From: Collimonas sp. OK307
GTDB lineage: Bacteria; Pseudomonadota; Gammaproteobacteria; Burkholderiales; Burkholderiaceae_D
Assembly (NCBI RefSeq): GCF_900113705.1
Contig: NZ_FOQI01000014.1
Coordinates: forward strand, 97,331-161,330
Length of the DNA: 64,000 nt
Reading direction: 5' to 3'
In this document: piece by piece, positions 27,476-37,407 of the stretch
How positions within the stretch are numbered: the stretch's first letter is position 1
Layout of the letters: each line of letters opens with the position of its first letter
The notes under the pieces: model-generated
What the model was told of the DNA's origin: nothing
Databases searched by the model: none
What the model saw: only the letters and a program-made list of their open reading frames with translations
Made by a program: the position numbers and the translations under genes

Positions 27476-27973
27476 ATGAAGAAGAGTTTGTCGACGAGTT
27501 TATCAATGCTGGTTTTGCTGGGCGCCAGCCTGGCAGTTGCAGTGCCGCAGGTTCAAGCCCAGACCACTACTAAGAAAACGACCAAGAAGGCCGCCAAGAA
27601 ACCAGCTGCAAAAGCTGCGCCGACAGAAGTCGACGATGGCGAAGACGAAGGGACACCGGATGTCAAGACTTCCGTTTCCATCGATTACAAATGCGAGCTC
27701 GGCAACAGCCTGACAATCTATACCAACGCCGAAGACGACAAGCACATCGCACTGCGCTGGGGCAAAGCCCTGCACCGTCTGTCGCGCGTGCCGACCACCA
27801 CCGGCGCCAACCGCTTTGAAAACCGCAAATACGGCCTGCTCTGGATCGGCATCCCGTCCAAAGGCATTTTGCTTGATTCAAAAACAGGGCATCAACTGGC
27901 AAACGAATGTAAATCCGCAGCGCAAGAAGCCATGCCGGCCCCTGCACCTGTCGACCCAGCACATAGCTTGTAA
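27476..27973 (+). CDS. Exported MliC-like protein (lysozyme-inhibitor fold) with Lys-rich linker
   Basis: A 165-residue exported protein. It has a signal peptide ([23 protein letters not shown]... cleaved near VQAQ), then a Lys/Ala-rich stretch ([14 protein letters not shown]) and an acidic patch. The C-terminal domain (about 65-145) has a conserved-looking Cys pair ([16 protein letters not shown]) and [24 protein letters not shown]. This matches the pattern of MliC/PliC c-type lysozyme inhibitors. ATG at 27476 has GGAG eight bases upstream; ATG at 27470 would add MK. Inhibition of lysozyme is a family function, not shown here; the basic linker is unusual for MliC. Confidence 0.6.
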   Translation: MKKSLSTSLSMLVLLGASLAVAVPQVQAQTTTKKTTKKAAKKPAAKAAPTEVDDGEDEGTPDVKTSVSIDYKCELGNSLTIYTNAEDDKHIALRWGKALHRLSRVPTTTGANRFENRKYGLLWIGIPSKGILLDSKTGHQLANECKSAAQEAMPAPAPVDPAHSL

Positions 27974-27999
27974 TTAAATTGAAAAACTCAGGAGGAATC

Positions 28000-30711
<2,712 letters not shown>

Positions 30712-30785
30712 CAACTACCCGGCCCGCCGCCCGTTCAGCCTGGACGGCGGGTTGGAAGTTGAATGGTTCAATAAAGTCATCAAAA

Positions 30786-30806
30786 AGCGCCGGCCATGCC
30801 GGCGTT
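30786..30806 (+). terminator. Terminator-like hairpin downstream of acnA
   Basis: 7-bp GC stem, arms 30788-30794 and 30798-30804, three-base loop, flanked by an A run before and TTTCTCGTTTT after. A second GC-rich hairpin (about 30723-30751) precedes it. Together they separate acnA from the 6S RNA promoter. Confidence 0.6.
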
Positions 30807-30858
30807 TCTCGTTTTCGGCGTCAATCAAGAAATCGTTGCCATTCATCTACGGTAATTA

Positions 30859-30886
30859 TTCAACATACCGTTAAATCCACTACAAT
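30859..30886 (+). promoter_or_regulatory. Promoter of the 6S RNA gene
   Basis: A -10 box TACAAT is at 30881-30886, with a weak -35 TTCAAC at 30859-30864 and a spacer of 16. The predicted first transcribed base is near 30890-30893, exactly where the closing stem of the RNA begins. Confidence 0.6.
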
Positions 30887-30889
30887 AGG

Positions 30890-31065
30890 ATCTTGCAGTC
30901 TTCCTGCCTCAGAGTCGTTGAACACTCTCAGCAAGCGGTCGTAGGCCTGAAGGCAGCGCAGAAAAGCGGAGCATATTCCCCAATGTCATCAATGAATATG
31001 TGAGCGTCTCAGTTGCCGGTCATCGGATGCATGCATCCACTACGGTCGCGCAGTAAGATTTTGAC
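30890..31065 (+). ncRNA. ssrS: 6S RNA
   Basis: About 175 bases that fold as a long rod with a central bubble, the form of 6S RNA, which binds sigma-70 RNA polymerase by mimicking an open promoter. The ends pair (ATCTT 30890-30894 with AAGAT 31055-31059). The 5' strand has GCAAGCGG (30931-30938), as in the E. coli RNA. GGTCGTAG (30937-30944) pairs with CTACGGTC (31040-31047). The apical arm closes with CATATTC (30972-30978) and GAATATG (30994-31000). The 3' bubble holds a self-complementary hairpin GGATGCATGCATCC (31025-31038), as in the E. coli GAGCATGCTC element. It lies just upstream of the DUF2863 gene. Confidence 0.8.
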
Positions 31066-31096
31066 TATGTTGTCATCAGCCCTTACTCTATTCACT

Positions 31097-32350
31097 ATGC
31101 GCCGCCCGTCAAAAAAACCTTCTCGAAAATTTTCCGCCGACAGCCACCGCCTGGCCGAGCTGGCGCAAGCATTGATTCAAGCCTCCAGCCGTCTTGAGGA
31201 GCGCGCATGGGAACGCGAGATTGAAGTCTTGCTCAACAAGCATTTCAAAGCCCATCATCAAGAGCCTATCGACGGCGCGCTGGAACAGTTGTTCCCCACT
31301 CAGCCCGATGCCTACGACGCCTTGATGGACGTAGTCGAAGCCTGCAGCGAATCCAGCACCATCGAATACCAGGGCAAGCAATACGACTGCCTGCTGGTTG
31401 GCATTCCGCTGCTGGCATGGACGCGCTTCTCGATCGGATCAGGGCCGATTCCGGCCGACGTCGTAATGACGCTGAACGCCCATCTGCACGCCCACATCCT
31501 GGCGCCGGAAGTACAAACCGCCATCGTGCCGACCTTGTACGCCATCGATCAGTTGCCGCGCACGCATTGCGAAACCTTTACCTTGCTGCAGCAACTGTCG
31601 CATGCTGCGCTGACCGACGCACCGGTGCGCAGCCCGGCCAATCCGCCGGAGACCGCACCGTTCCTGGCCGATACCCGCTACCTGCTGGCGGCCCTGGTAG
31701 TCCCCATCGGCATGCCGCTGTTCCACTGGCAACTGGCGCGTGGGCAAGCTGGACATATCGCTACCGACAAAGAACGGGCGCTCGAGCAATGGCGTAATCA
31801 AGTCACTCCCAACCTGACGCGTTTGCTGCCGGGTTGCGGCGTCCAGGTATTGCTGCCCGAAGCTTACTTTGCCGCCTGCCGCGAAGCCGACCTGCAAATC
31901 CGCCCGGCATCCCTGCGCGCCGCCAGCTACTACCTGTCGCACACGCTGGACATCGCATCGAAAGACCTGCACGCCAGCATCGGCCGTTTCAGCGAGCAGC
32001 CGGAAAGCGGCCGGGTCGACGAATACCGGATCGGCTTCTCGCTGGGCCAGACCAATGAGGTGATCTACGGTGTGGTGTGGCCGCTGTACGGACAGGAAGA
32101 AGCGACAGAAGAAATCATTACCCGCGCCAGCGATAGCGACGAAGCGACGGCCGAACCGGAAACCCCGCTGGAACAAATCCTGAGCCTGCTACGCGAATGC
32201 GGCATCGACGATATTCAACGGCATGCCGAAATGTTTGCGATGGAATTTTGCGACGATTGCGGCACCCCGCTCTACCCGGATCGCGAAGGCGATCTGGTGC
32301 ATCCGGAAATGCCCGACGATGCGCCAAGCGGCTCGGCGCATTTCCACTGA
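31097..32350 (+). CDS. DUF2863 family protein
   Basis: A 417-residue protein of DUF2863, a family known from betaproteobacteria only as uncharacterised. A basic N-terminus (MRRPSKKPSRKFSAD) precedes an alpha/beta body with LVGIPLLAWTRFSIGSGPIP, ALVVPIGMPLFHWQL and the C-terminal block EFCDDCGTPLYPDREGDLVHPE. The last block holds a Cys-x2-Cys and a His, a possible metal site. No signal peptide or catalytic motif is recognised. ATG at 31097 was chosen because the longer frame would overlap the 6S RNA. It may be expressed by read-through from the 6S promoter. Confidence 0.82.
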   Translation: MRRPSKKPSRKFSADSHRLAELAQALIQASSRLEERAWEREIEVLLNKHFKAHHQEPIDGALEQLFPTQPDAYDALMDVVEACSESSTIEYQGKQYDCLLVGIPLLAWTRFSIGSGPIPADVVMTLNAHLHAHILAPEVQTAIVPTLYAIDQLPRTHCETFTLLQQLSHAALTDAPVRSPANPPETAPFLADTRYLLAALVVPIGMPLFHWQLARGQAGHIATDKERALEQWRNQVTPNLTRLLPGCGVQVLLPEAYFAACREADLQIRPASLRAASYYLSHTLDIASKDLHASIGRFSEQPESGRVDEYRIGFSLGQTNEVIYGVVWPLYGQEEATEEIITRASDSDEATAEPETPLEQILSLLRECGIDDIQRHAEMFAMEFCDDCGTPLYPDREGDLVHPEMPDDAPSGSAHFH

Positions 32351-32395
32351 GACCGGAGCTCCGAGCTCACCAGTCAATTGCGCCTCGACGACCTA

Positions 32396-32596
32396 GTGAT
32401 GTGGGGTCAGAGTCGACTTTCGCAGGCTCTATCGCGAAACTCGACTCTGACCCCACATCACGGCTTCGGAGAAAGGCAGCTCACTTATCGGCGGTTTGTT
32501 TCTTTACGCTTTTACTACTTCTACTCCGTGGCCCACTAAGCGGGGTCAGAGTGAAATTTCGGCGGTAAACCATACCGAAAGTTCACTCTGACCCCG
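32396..32596. repeat. REPIN-like pair of hairpins with GGGGTCAGAGT core
   Basis: Hairpin A has perfect 21-bp arms at 32396-32416 and 32441-32461 plus a nested TTTCGC/GCGAAA stem. Hairpin B has 15-bp arms at 32541-32555 and 32582-32596 plus a nested TTTCGG/CCGAAA stem. Both share GGGGTCAGAGT and its complement at the tips. Two such hairpins 80 bases apart are the form of a REP doublet mobilised by a RAYT-type transposase; none is in this window. It fills the 306-base gap after the DUF2863 gene. Confidence 0.75.
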
Positions 32597-32656
32597 GTTA
32601 GTTCGTGCTGCTCATCGCGTAGACCGTAAAAAACACACTCCACACGGCGGCCCGTC

Positions 32657-33562
32657 TTAATCTTCTTCCAGAGCCTGAAAACGCGCCACCAGATAATCAA
32701 TCAGCGTACGCACCAACGGCAGCAAACCCCGCCGCGACGGGAACACCACATGGATAATTTCGTATCGCGGCCGCCAGTCATCCAACACATGCACCAGCGT
32801 GCCTTGTGCGATCTGTTCGCGAATCATCATCGTCGGCAATTGCACAATACCGACACCAGCCACCGCCGCCCGCAACAACGCCACCATATCACCGGTTACA
32901 AAACGCGGCGTGTGATGAATCGCCGCCTTCGCGCCATCCGGCCCGAACAATGTCCAGATATGGTTTTGCTGCCCGGTCCCCAACCCCAGGCTCGGCCAGT
33001 CGTTTAAATCGGCAGGCGACGCCGGCAGCGACCGCTCCTTAAGCAGTAGCGGACTGGCGACCAGACATTGGCTACGCTCAGCCAGCACTCGCAACACCAG
33101 ATCGCTATCAGGAATCGGCGGCGGCCGTACCCGGATAGCAATATCCACCGCCTCGGCCACCACATCCACCCGCCGATTAGTCGCATCCAGCAACACCGTC
33201 ACGCGCGGGTTGGCCGCCATGAAATCTGCCAGCATCACGTCCACATTTGCATGCAGCAAAGCTACCGGGCAAGTCAATCGCACAATGCCGCGCGGCTCAC
33301 CCCGCGTCAGCTCGACCGCGTCTTGCGCCGCCTCTGCTTCCACCAGCATCGCCTTGCAGTGCTCGTAATACGATTGCCCGACTTCCGTCACGGAAAATTG
33401 CCGGGTAGTACGCTGGATCAACCTCACCCCCAAGCGCTCCTCCAATAACGCCAGGCGCCGGCTCAGCTTGGACTTCGGCATCCCCAAGGCCCGTCCCGCC
33501 GGAGCGAAGCCGCCGTGGTCGACTACCTGGACGAAATAGTAGAGATCATTCAAATCCTGCAT
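32657..33562 (-). CDS. LysR-family regulator, divergent from pirin gene
   Basis: A 301-residue LysR-type regulator. The N-terminal winged helix (MQDLNDLYYFVQVVDHGGFAPAGRALGMPKSKLSRRLALLEERLGV in outline, residues 1-60) is followed by the effector-binding domain (about 90-295) with RGIVRLTCPVALLH and the variable ligand lobes. It is of the group often found beside pirin-like genes. It is divergent from the pirin gene at 33698 with a 135-base shared promoter region, so it most likely controls that gene and itself. Confidence 0.9.
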   Translation of the reverse strand: MQDLNDLYYFVQVVDHGGFAPAGRALGMPKSKLSRRLALLEERLGVRLIQRTTRQFSVTEVGQSYYEHCKAMLVEAEAAQDAVELTRGEPRGIVRLTCPVALLHANVDVMLADFMAANPRVTVLLDATNRRVDVVAEAVDIAIRVRPPPIPDSDLVLRVLAERSQCLVASPLLLKERSLPASPADLNDWPSLGLGTGQQNHIWTLFGPDGAKAAIHHTPRFVTGDMVALLRAAVAGVGIVQLPTMMIREQIAQGTLVHVLDDWRPRYEIIHVVFPSRRGLLPLVRTLIDYLVARFQALEED

Positions 33563-33697
33563 GAGAACTCCTGGGTGGGCGCTGCATCGTTCACAAAATA
33601 GAACAGTGAAGGCAAATTCTACAGACTACCGCCCTCATTGTCCTTGGATTAATCTACTACCAGCAACAAATTTTGCAACCACCACAAGGAATTGATC

Positions 33698-34570
33698 ATG
33701 AAAAAAGTCCTCGGCATCTACAGCGCACCTCGCCAACATTGGGTCGGCGACGGTTTTCCTGCTCGTTCGATGTTTTCGTACACCAGCCACGGCAAGCAAC
33801 TGAGCCCGTTCCTGCTGCTCGATTACGCCGGTCCCGCTGAGTTCGCCCCTGCTACCCGCCCACGTGGCGTCGGCTCGCATCCGCATCGCGGCTTCGAAAC
33901 CGTCACCATCGTCTACAAGGGCGAAGTGACGCACCGCGACTCGACCGGCAATGGCGGCACAATCGGCCCCGGCGACGTGCAATGGATGACAGCAGGCAGC
34001 GGCATCCTGCATGAAGAGTTCCACTCCGAATCGTTCACGCGCTCCGGCGGGACGCTCGAAATGGTGCAGCTGTGGGTGAACCTGCCGGCGAAGGACAAGA
34101 TGACCGCACCTGGTTATCAAGCCATCGTCGATAACGACATCCCTGCCGTTGCGTTGCCTGACGGCGCCGGCACGGTAAGGGTGATTGCCGGCGAATACGA
34201 CGGCCATGCCGGTCCGGCACGTACCTTCACACCGATGAATGTGTGGGATATGCGCCTGAACCAAGGCAGCAGCACCAAGCTGTCCTTGCCCACAGGCTGG
34301 CATTCGGCACTGGTGGTATTGCACGGAACCGTGCTCATCAACGGCGAGACCGTGGCACGCGAAGCGCAAATGGCGTTGCTCGACACCGACGGCACCAGCG
34401 TCGACATCGAGGCCAACAACGACGCCGTGGTGCTGGTGCTTAGCGGCGAGCCGATCGATGAAGCGATCGTCGGCCATGGCCCGTTCGTCATGAACAGCCA
34501 GGAAGAAATCGCCCAGGCGATCGTCGACTTCAACAGCGGGCGCTTTGCGCAGATAGCTGAGCAAGCTTAG
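33698..34570 (+). CDS. Pirin family protein (cupin, quercetinase-like)
   Basis: A 290-residue bicupin. The metal motif in the N-terminal cupin is visible as [23 protein letters not shown] and GSGILHEEF, with the His and Glu ligands of pirins. Bacterial pirins may oxidise quercetin or act as redox-sensitive regulators. The C-terminal cupin begins at about 175 and ends with the pirin tail [18 protein letters not shown] at 33698 has AAGGA at the right distance; an earlier ATG two codons upstream is less likely. It is followed by a strong terminator. Confidence 0.9.
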   Translation: MKKVLGIYSAPRQHWVGDGFPARSMFSYTSHGKQLSPFLLLDYAGPAEFAPATRPRGVGSHPHRGFETVTIVYKGEVTHRDSTGNGGTIGPGDVQWMTAGSGILHEEFHSESFTRSGGTLEMVQLWVNLPAKDKMTAPGYQAIVDNDIPAVALPDGAGTVRVIAGEYDGHAGPARTFTPMNVWDMRLNQGSSTKLSLPTGWHSALVVLHGTVLINGETVAREAQMALLDTDGTSVDIEANNDAVVLVLSGEPIDEAIVGHGPFVMNSQEEIAQAIVDFNSGRFAQIAEQA

Positions 34571-34579
34571 TAGTTCTGG

Positions 34580-34614
34580 CCATGCCGGTCATCCCGACCG
34601 GCATGGTTTTTTTT
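34580..34614 (+). terminator. Intrinsic terminator of the pirin gene
   Basis: Perfect 11-bp stem, arms 34580-34590 and 34596-34606, five-base loop, then eight T (34607-34614). It ends transcription ten bases after the pirin stop. Confidence 0.92.
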
Positions 34615-34679
34615 CAAGCAGACAGCGCACATCCGCGCACGTTTCATCCACCGCTTCATCCACCCCCAGGAGCAACACC

Positions 34680-35384
34680 ATGAGCACACCAGCCAACTTC
34701 AACGGCAAGACCCCGATGATCGATCCCGATGACACCGTGTTGTTACTCATCGACCATCAAAGCGGTTTGTTTCAACTGGTCAAAGACATCGAACTGCCCA
34801 CCCTGCGCAACCACGTTACAGCGCTGGCAAAAGTAGCGCATCTGGCCAAGATCCCGACCTTCACCACCGCCTCGGTGCCAGACGGCCCCAACGGCCCGCT
34901 CATCCCGGAAATCCATCGTCACAATCCAGATGCCGTCTACATACCGCGCACCGGCCAGATCAACGCCTGGGACAACCCGGCATGGGTCGCCGCCATCGAA
35001 AAAACCAAGCGTAAAACATTGCTGATCGCCGGTACGCTGACCAGCGTCTGCATGGCGTTTCCGACTATTAGTGCGCTGGCCGCCGGCTACAAGGTATTTA
35101 CCATTATCGACGCCTCTGGAAACTGGTCCAAGATGGCCACCGACCTGACCCTCGCGCGCGTAGCCCAGGCTGGCGCCGTGCCAATCGACACCTATGCCGC
35201 CCTGGCTGAAATCATGAGCACCTGGAATCGCCCCGACGCCATGGAATTCGCCGGCATCATGACCGACCACATCGTGCCGGGCTATCAGGCACTGATGGAA
35301 AGCTATGCAAAAGCACAAAGCGTGCAACAGAACGGCCGTGAAACCAAGCTGGAACTGCTGGAAGCCGCAACAGCAAAAGGCTGA
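34680..35384 (+). CDS. Isochorismatase-like cysteine hydrolase (YcaC type)
   Basis: A 234-residue alpha/beta hydrolase of the isochorismatase superfamily. The catalytic triad positions are visible: Asp in [11 protein letters not shown] (about 21-31), Lys in the ETKRKT region ([16 protein letters not shown]) and Cys in [14 protein letters not shown]. The Asn/Gly-rich N-terminus and the length fit the YcaC-like group, whose substrate is unknown. Its neighbours, pirin and LysR, suggest aromatic or redox metabolism but it has its own promoter region between terminators. Confidence 0.87.
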   Translation: MSTPANFNGKTPMIDPDDTVLLLIDHQSGLFQLVKDIELPTLRNHVTALAKVAHLAKIPTFTTASVPDGPNGPLIPEIHRHNPDAVYIPRTGQINAWDNPAWVAAIEKTKRKTLLIAGTLTSVCMAFPTISALAAGYKVFTIIDASGNWSKMATDLTLARVAQAGAVPIDTYAALAEIMSTWNRPDAMEFAGIMTDHIVPGYQALMESYAKAQSVQQNGRETKLELLEAATAKG

Positions 35385-35425
35385 TCACAGGCCTGGCCAT
35401 AGGGACTTGGCCATCGCAGCATAAA

Positions 35426-35458
35426 AAAAGCCGGGCATGTCTGACATGCCCGGCTTTT
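35426..35458. terminator. Bidirectional terminator between convergent genes
   Basis: Long inverted repeat with arms 35426-35441 and 35443-35458, an A run on the left and a TTTT run on the right, so it can terminate both the isochorismatase gene and the carboxypeptidase gene. Confidence 0.88.
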
Positions 35459-35491
35459 CACAACAGGTGTTCGAATTACACGCAACAGGAA

Positions 35492-36613
35492 TTATTCAAA
35501 CGCCCGCAATATCGGTTGCAACACCACCGCGCCCAAACGCGCGCTACGAGCGCCATCCCAGCCGACCTGCGCATCCGGCAGGTTGACGTTGTCCTTGAAC
35601 GGCAGCTCCAGGGTCAGCGATATGCACTTGAACGTGTGGCCGACATATTTCGACGCCAGAGTCAGCACATCACTACTGTACTTGCTCGCCGCATAGCCGT
35701 ATTCCGTCTGGAAATCCGGGCTGGCGCGCAAGAAATCGTCGATGAATTTTTGCTGCTCCACGCCCTGCCGCGGCGTGAAGTCTTCCAGCATTTCCGAGCC
35801 CGCCACGAACACATACGGCAAAGCCTCATCGCCATGTACGTCCAGGAACAGATCGCAGCCGGTTTCGTGCATCTTGTTCTTCACCACAAATACCTCAGGG
35901 CTACGCTCCAGCGACGGCGTCATCCACTCGCGATTCAGGTTGGCGCCGGCAGCGTTGGTACGCAGGTTGCCGCGCACCGAACCGTCCGGATTCATGTTCG
36001 GCACGATGTAGAACACCGCGTGCTGCAGCACCTTGGTCGCCAATGGATTGGCCCGATCAAGCAATGCATCGACCATACCCTCGACAAACCATTCCGCCAT
36101 GGTTTCACCCGGATGCTGGCGTGCGATCACCCAAACCTTCTTGGCCGCAGCCGGATTGCCGATCACCAGCAGATTCATATCGCGGCCGTCAACCGTGCTG
36201 CCCAGATCCTCCACCCGTGCCAATGGTGATTCCTCTGCGTGCCCCAGCAACGCCAGATGACGCTCCCAGGAATACGGCTCGAAATAAGCGTAATACACGC
36301 TGTCGCGCTCGGGTGTATGGGTGATGGTCATCACCTCGCCGTCAAAGCTGGTCGGCACACGGAACCAGGTCTCGCGATCGTAACTGGCCACCGCTTGATA
36401 GTTTTCCCAACCCTTGGGATAGGTGGTGGCGCCGGCATTCATGAAACGGATGCGGCAAGCCTCGCCACGGGCGCCCTGCAAGCGGAAATAGAACCATTGC
36501 GTGAAATCCGCATGCGAATCGCTACGGATTTTCAATTCAATCTGCTGAGGACTATCGGCGCGCAATACTTCGATTGCGGCGGCGTCAAACTGCTGGCTAA
36601 TTTTTATTGGCAT
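35492..36613 (-). CDS. M14 family zinc carboxypeptidase, cytosolic carboxypeptidase-like
   Basis: A 373-residue peptidase of the M14 cytosolic carboxypeptidase (Nna1/CCP-like) group. An N-terminal beta-sandwich (1-115) precedes the catalytic domain. Zinc ligands are in RQHPGETMAEWF (His-x-x-Glu) and DLFLDVHGDEALPYVF (His). The substrate-binding PNMNPDGSVRGNLRTNAAGANLNREW is a clear M14 block, and the catalytic Glu is in SLTLELPFKD. No signal peptide is present, so it is cytosolic. Bacterial substrates are poorly known. It is a single gene, convergent with the isochorismatase gene. Confidence 0.9.
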   Translation of the reverse strand: MPIKISQQFDAAAIEVLRADSPQQIELKIRSDSHADFTQWFYFRLQGARGEACRIRFMNAGATTYPKGWENYQAVASYDRETWFRVPTSFDGEVMTITHTPERDSVYYAYFEPYSWERHLALLGHAEESPLARVEDLGSTVDGRDMNLLVIGNPAAAKKVWVIARQHPGETMAEWFVEGMVDALLDRANPLATKVLQHAVFYIVPNMNPDGSVRGNLRTNAAGANLNREWMTPSLERSPEVFVVKNKMHETGCDLFLDVHGDEALPYVFVAGSEMLEDFTPRQGVEQQKFIDDFLRASPDFQTEYGYAASKYSSDVLTLASKYVGHTFKCISLTLELPFKDNVNLPDAQVGWDGARSARLGAVVLQPILRAFE

Positions 36614-36763
36614 ATGATTATTTAATGAGGATTGTTGGCTGGGCGATCTGGCGGTGCATTGCGAAGCGCTATGGGCCGCTATTGTCGAGCGAACAAACAG
36701 TTAAAATTTTATGTATCGCCTTGGAAACAAAGCAATTTTGCTCTGATATAATAGCAGGCTTGT

Positions 36764-36840
36764 CGGGGCGTAGCGCAGCCTGGTAGCGTACTTGCATGGG
36801 GTGCAAGGGGTCGGAAGTTCGAATCTTCTCGCCCCGACCA
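36764..36840 (+). tRNA. tRNA-Pro (anticodon GGG), CCA encoded
   Basis: 77 bases that form a full cloverleaf. The acceptor stem CGGGGCG pairs with CGCCCCG, the anticodon stem-loop is CTTGC-ATGGGGT-GCAAG (anticodon GGG), and the T loop is TTCGAAT; it ends ACCA. A consensus -10 TATAAT lies at 36747-36752. Accessory genes begin directly downstream, as is usual when a tRNA 3' end is an integration site. Confidence 0.96.
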
Positions 36841-36848
36841 GTAGAATC

Positions 36849-36890
36849 AAGGGGTTACAGATTTCGGTCTGTAACCCCTTCCTCGTTTTT
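36849..36890 (+). terminator. Intrinsic terminator of the tRNA gene
   Basis: Perfect 13-bp stem, arms 36849-36861 and 36868-36880, loop of six bases, followed by CCTCGTTTTT. Starts eight bases after the tRNA end. Confidence 0.88.
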
Positions 36891-36913
36891 GACCTTCGTG
36901 CCTTAACCGTGCC

Positions 36914-37153
36914 TTAAATCGCGCACCACCGCTGTGCGCCGATAAGCAACTGCGCCCATTCCTGATCCCCCTTATTACAAAGATAGTGGGTAAGCACGCT
37001 CTTCCTGGTTACATACCGACCAAGTAGCGTTTCCGTATCTGAGCGGCCCCCTACTCCACCATGCTGATTAAATGGGCCGCATATCTGGCATGTAATTTGA
37101 TGAGGTTTCATGTCTGCAATACAAGAGATGGGATAAGATGGCTTCCTCACCAA
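36914..37153 (-). pseudogene. Possible C-terminal scrap of a phage-type integrase
   Basis: An open frame of 79 residues on the minus strand at the tRNA-proximal end of the island. Its last 40 residues (RYVTRKSVLTHYLCNKGDQEWAQLLIGAQR) have the composition and place of the tail of a tyrosine recombinase that would read toward the tRNA. No catalytic Arg-His-Arg-Tyr set is left. The identification is a guess from position and pattern. Confidence 0.2.
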
Positions 37154-37175
37154 CCGCCATTATTAACATCTCCGC

Positions 37176-37407
37176 ATGATCGAAGACATCAAGAAAATAC
37201 TCTGGGCCACCGCCGACAAGCTGCGCGCAAACATGGAGTCGGCCGAAGACATTTCCGATATGTGCAGAACTACATCTCGTTCACCGTCATGCTGAAGGGC
37301 TTCGATGCCGAGGGCAACCGTTTACGAGATCGTGTCCCGCAACTCCGCAACAGCAATTGTCCCCCGGCGGGAAGTGTATGCAAGACGTCATATAGGCAAG
37401 ATGCCCC
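37176..37407 (+). pseudogene. Degraded type I restriction-modification scrap (hsdM start and other pieces)
   Basis: ATG at 37176 opens MIEDIKKILWATADKLRANM, the typical first residues of the HsdM methyltransferase. After about 28 residues the reading frame becomes foreign and stops at 37293-37295. A second frame (from about 37255) reads YVQNYISFTVMLKGFDAEGN, and a third reads VYEIVSRNSATAIVPRREVYA, so at least two deletions or frameshifts are present. This is the scar of an older type I system, replaced by or fused to the present methyltransferase locus that starts one base later. Confidence 0.55.
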
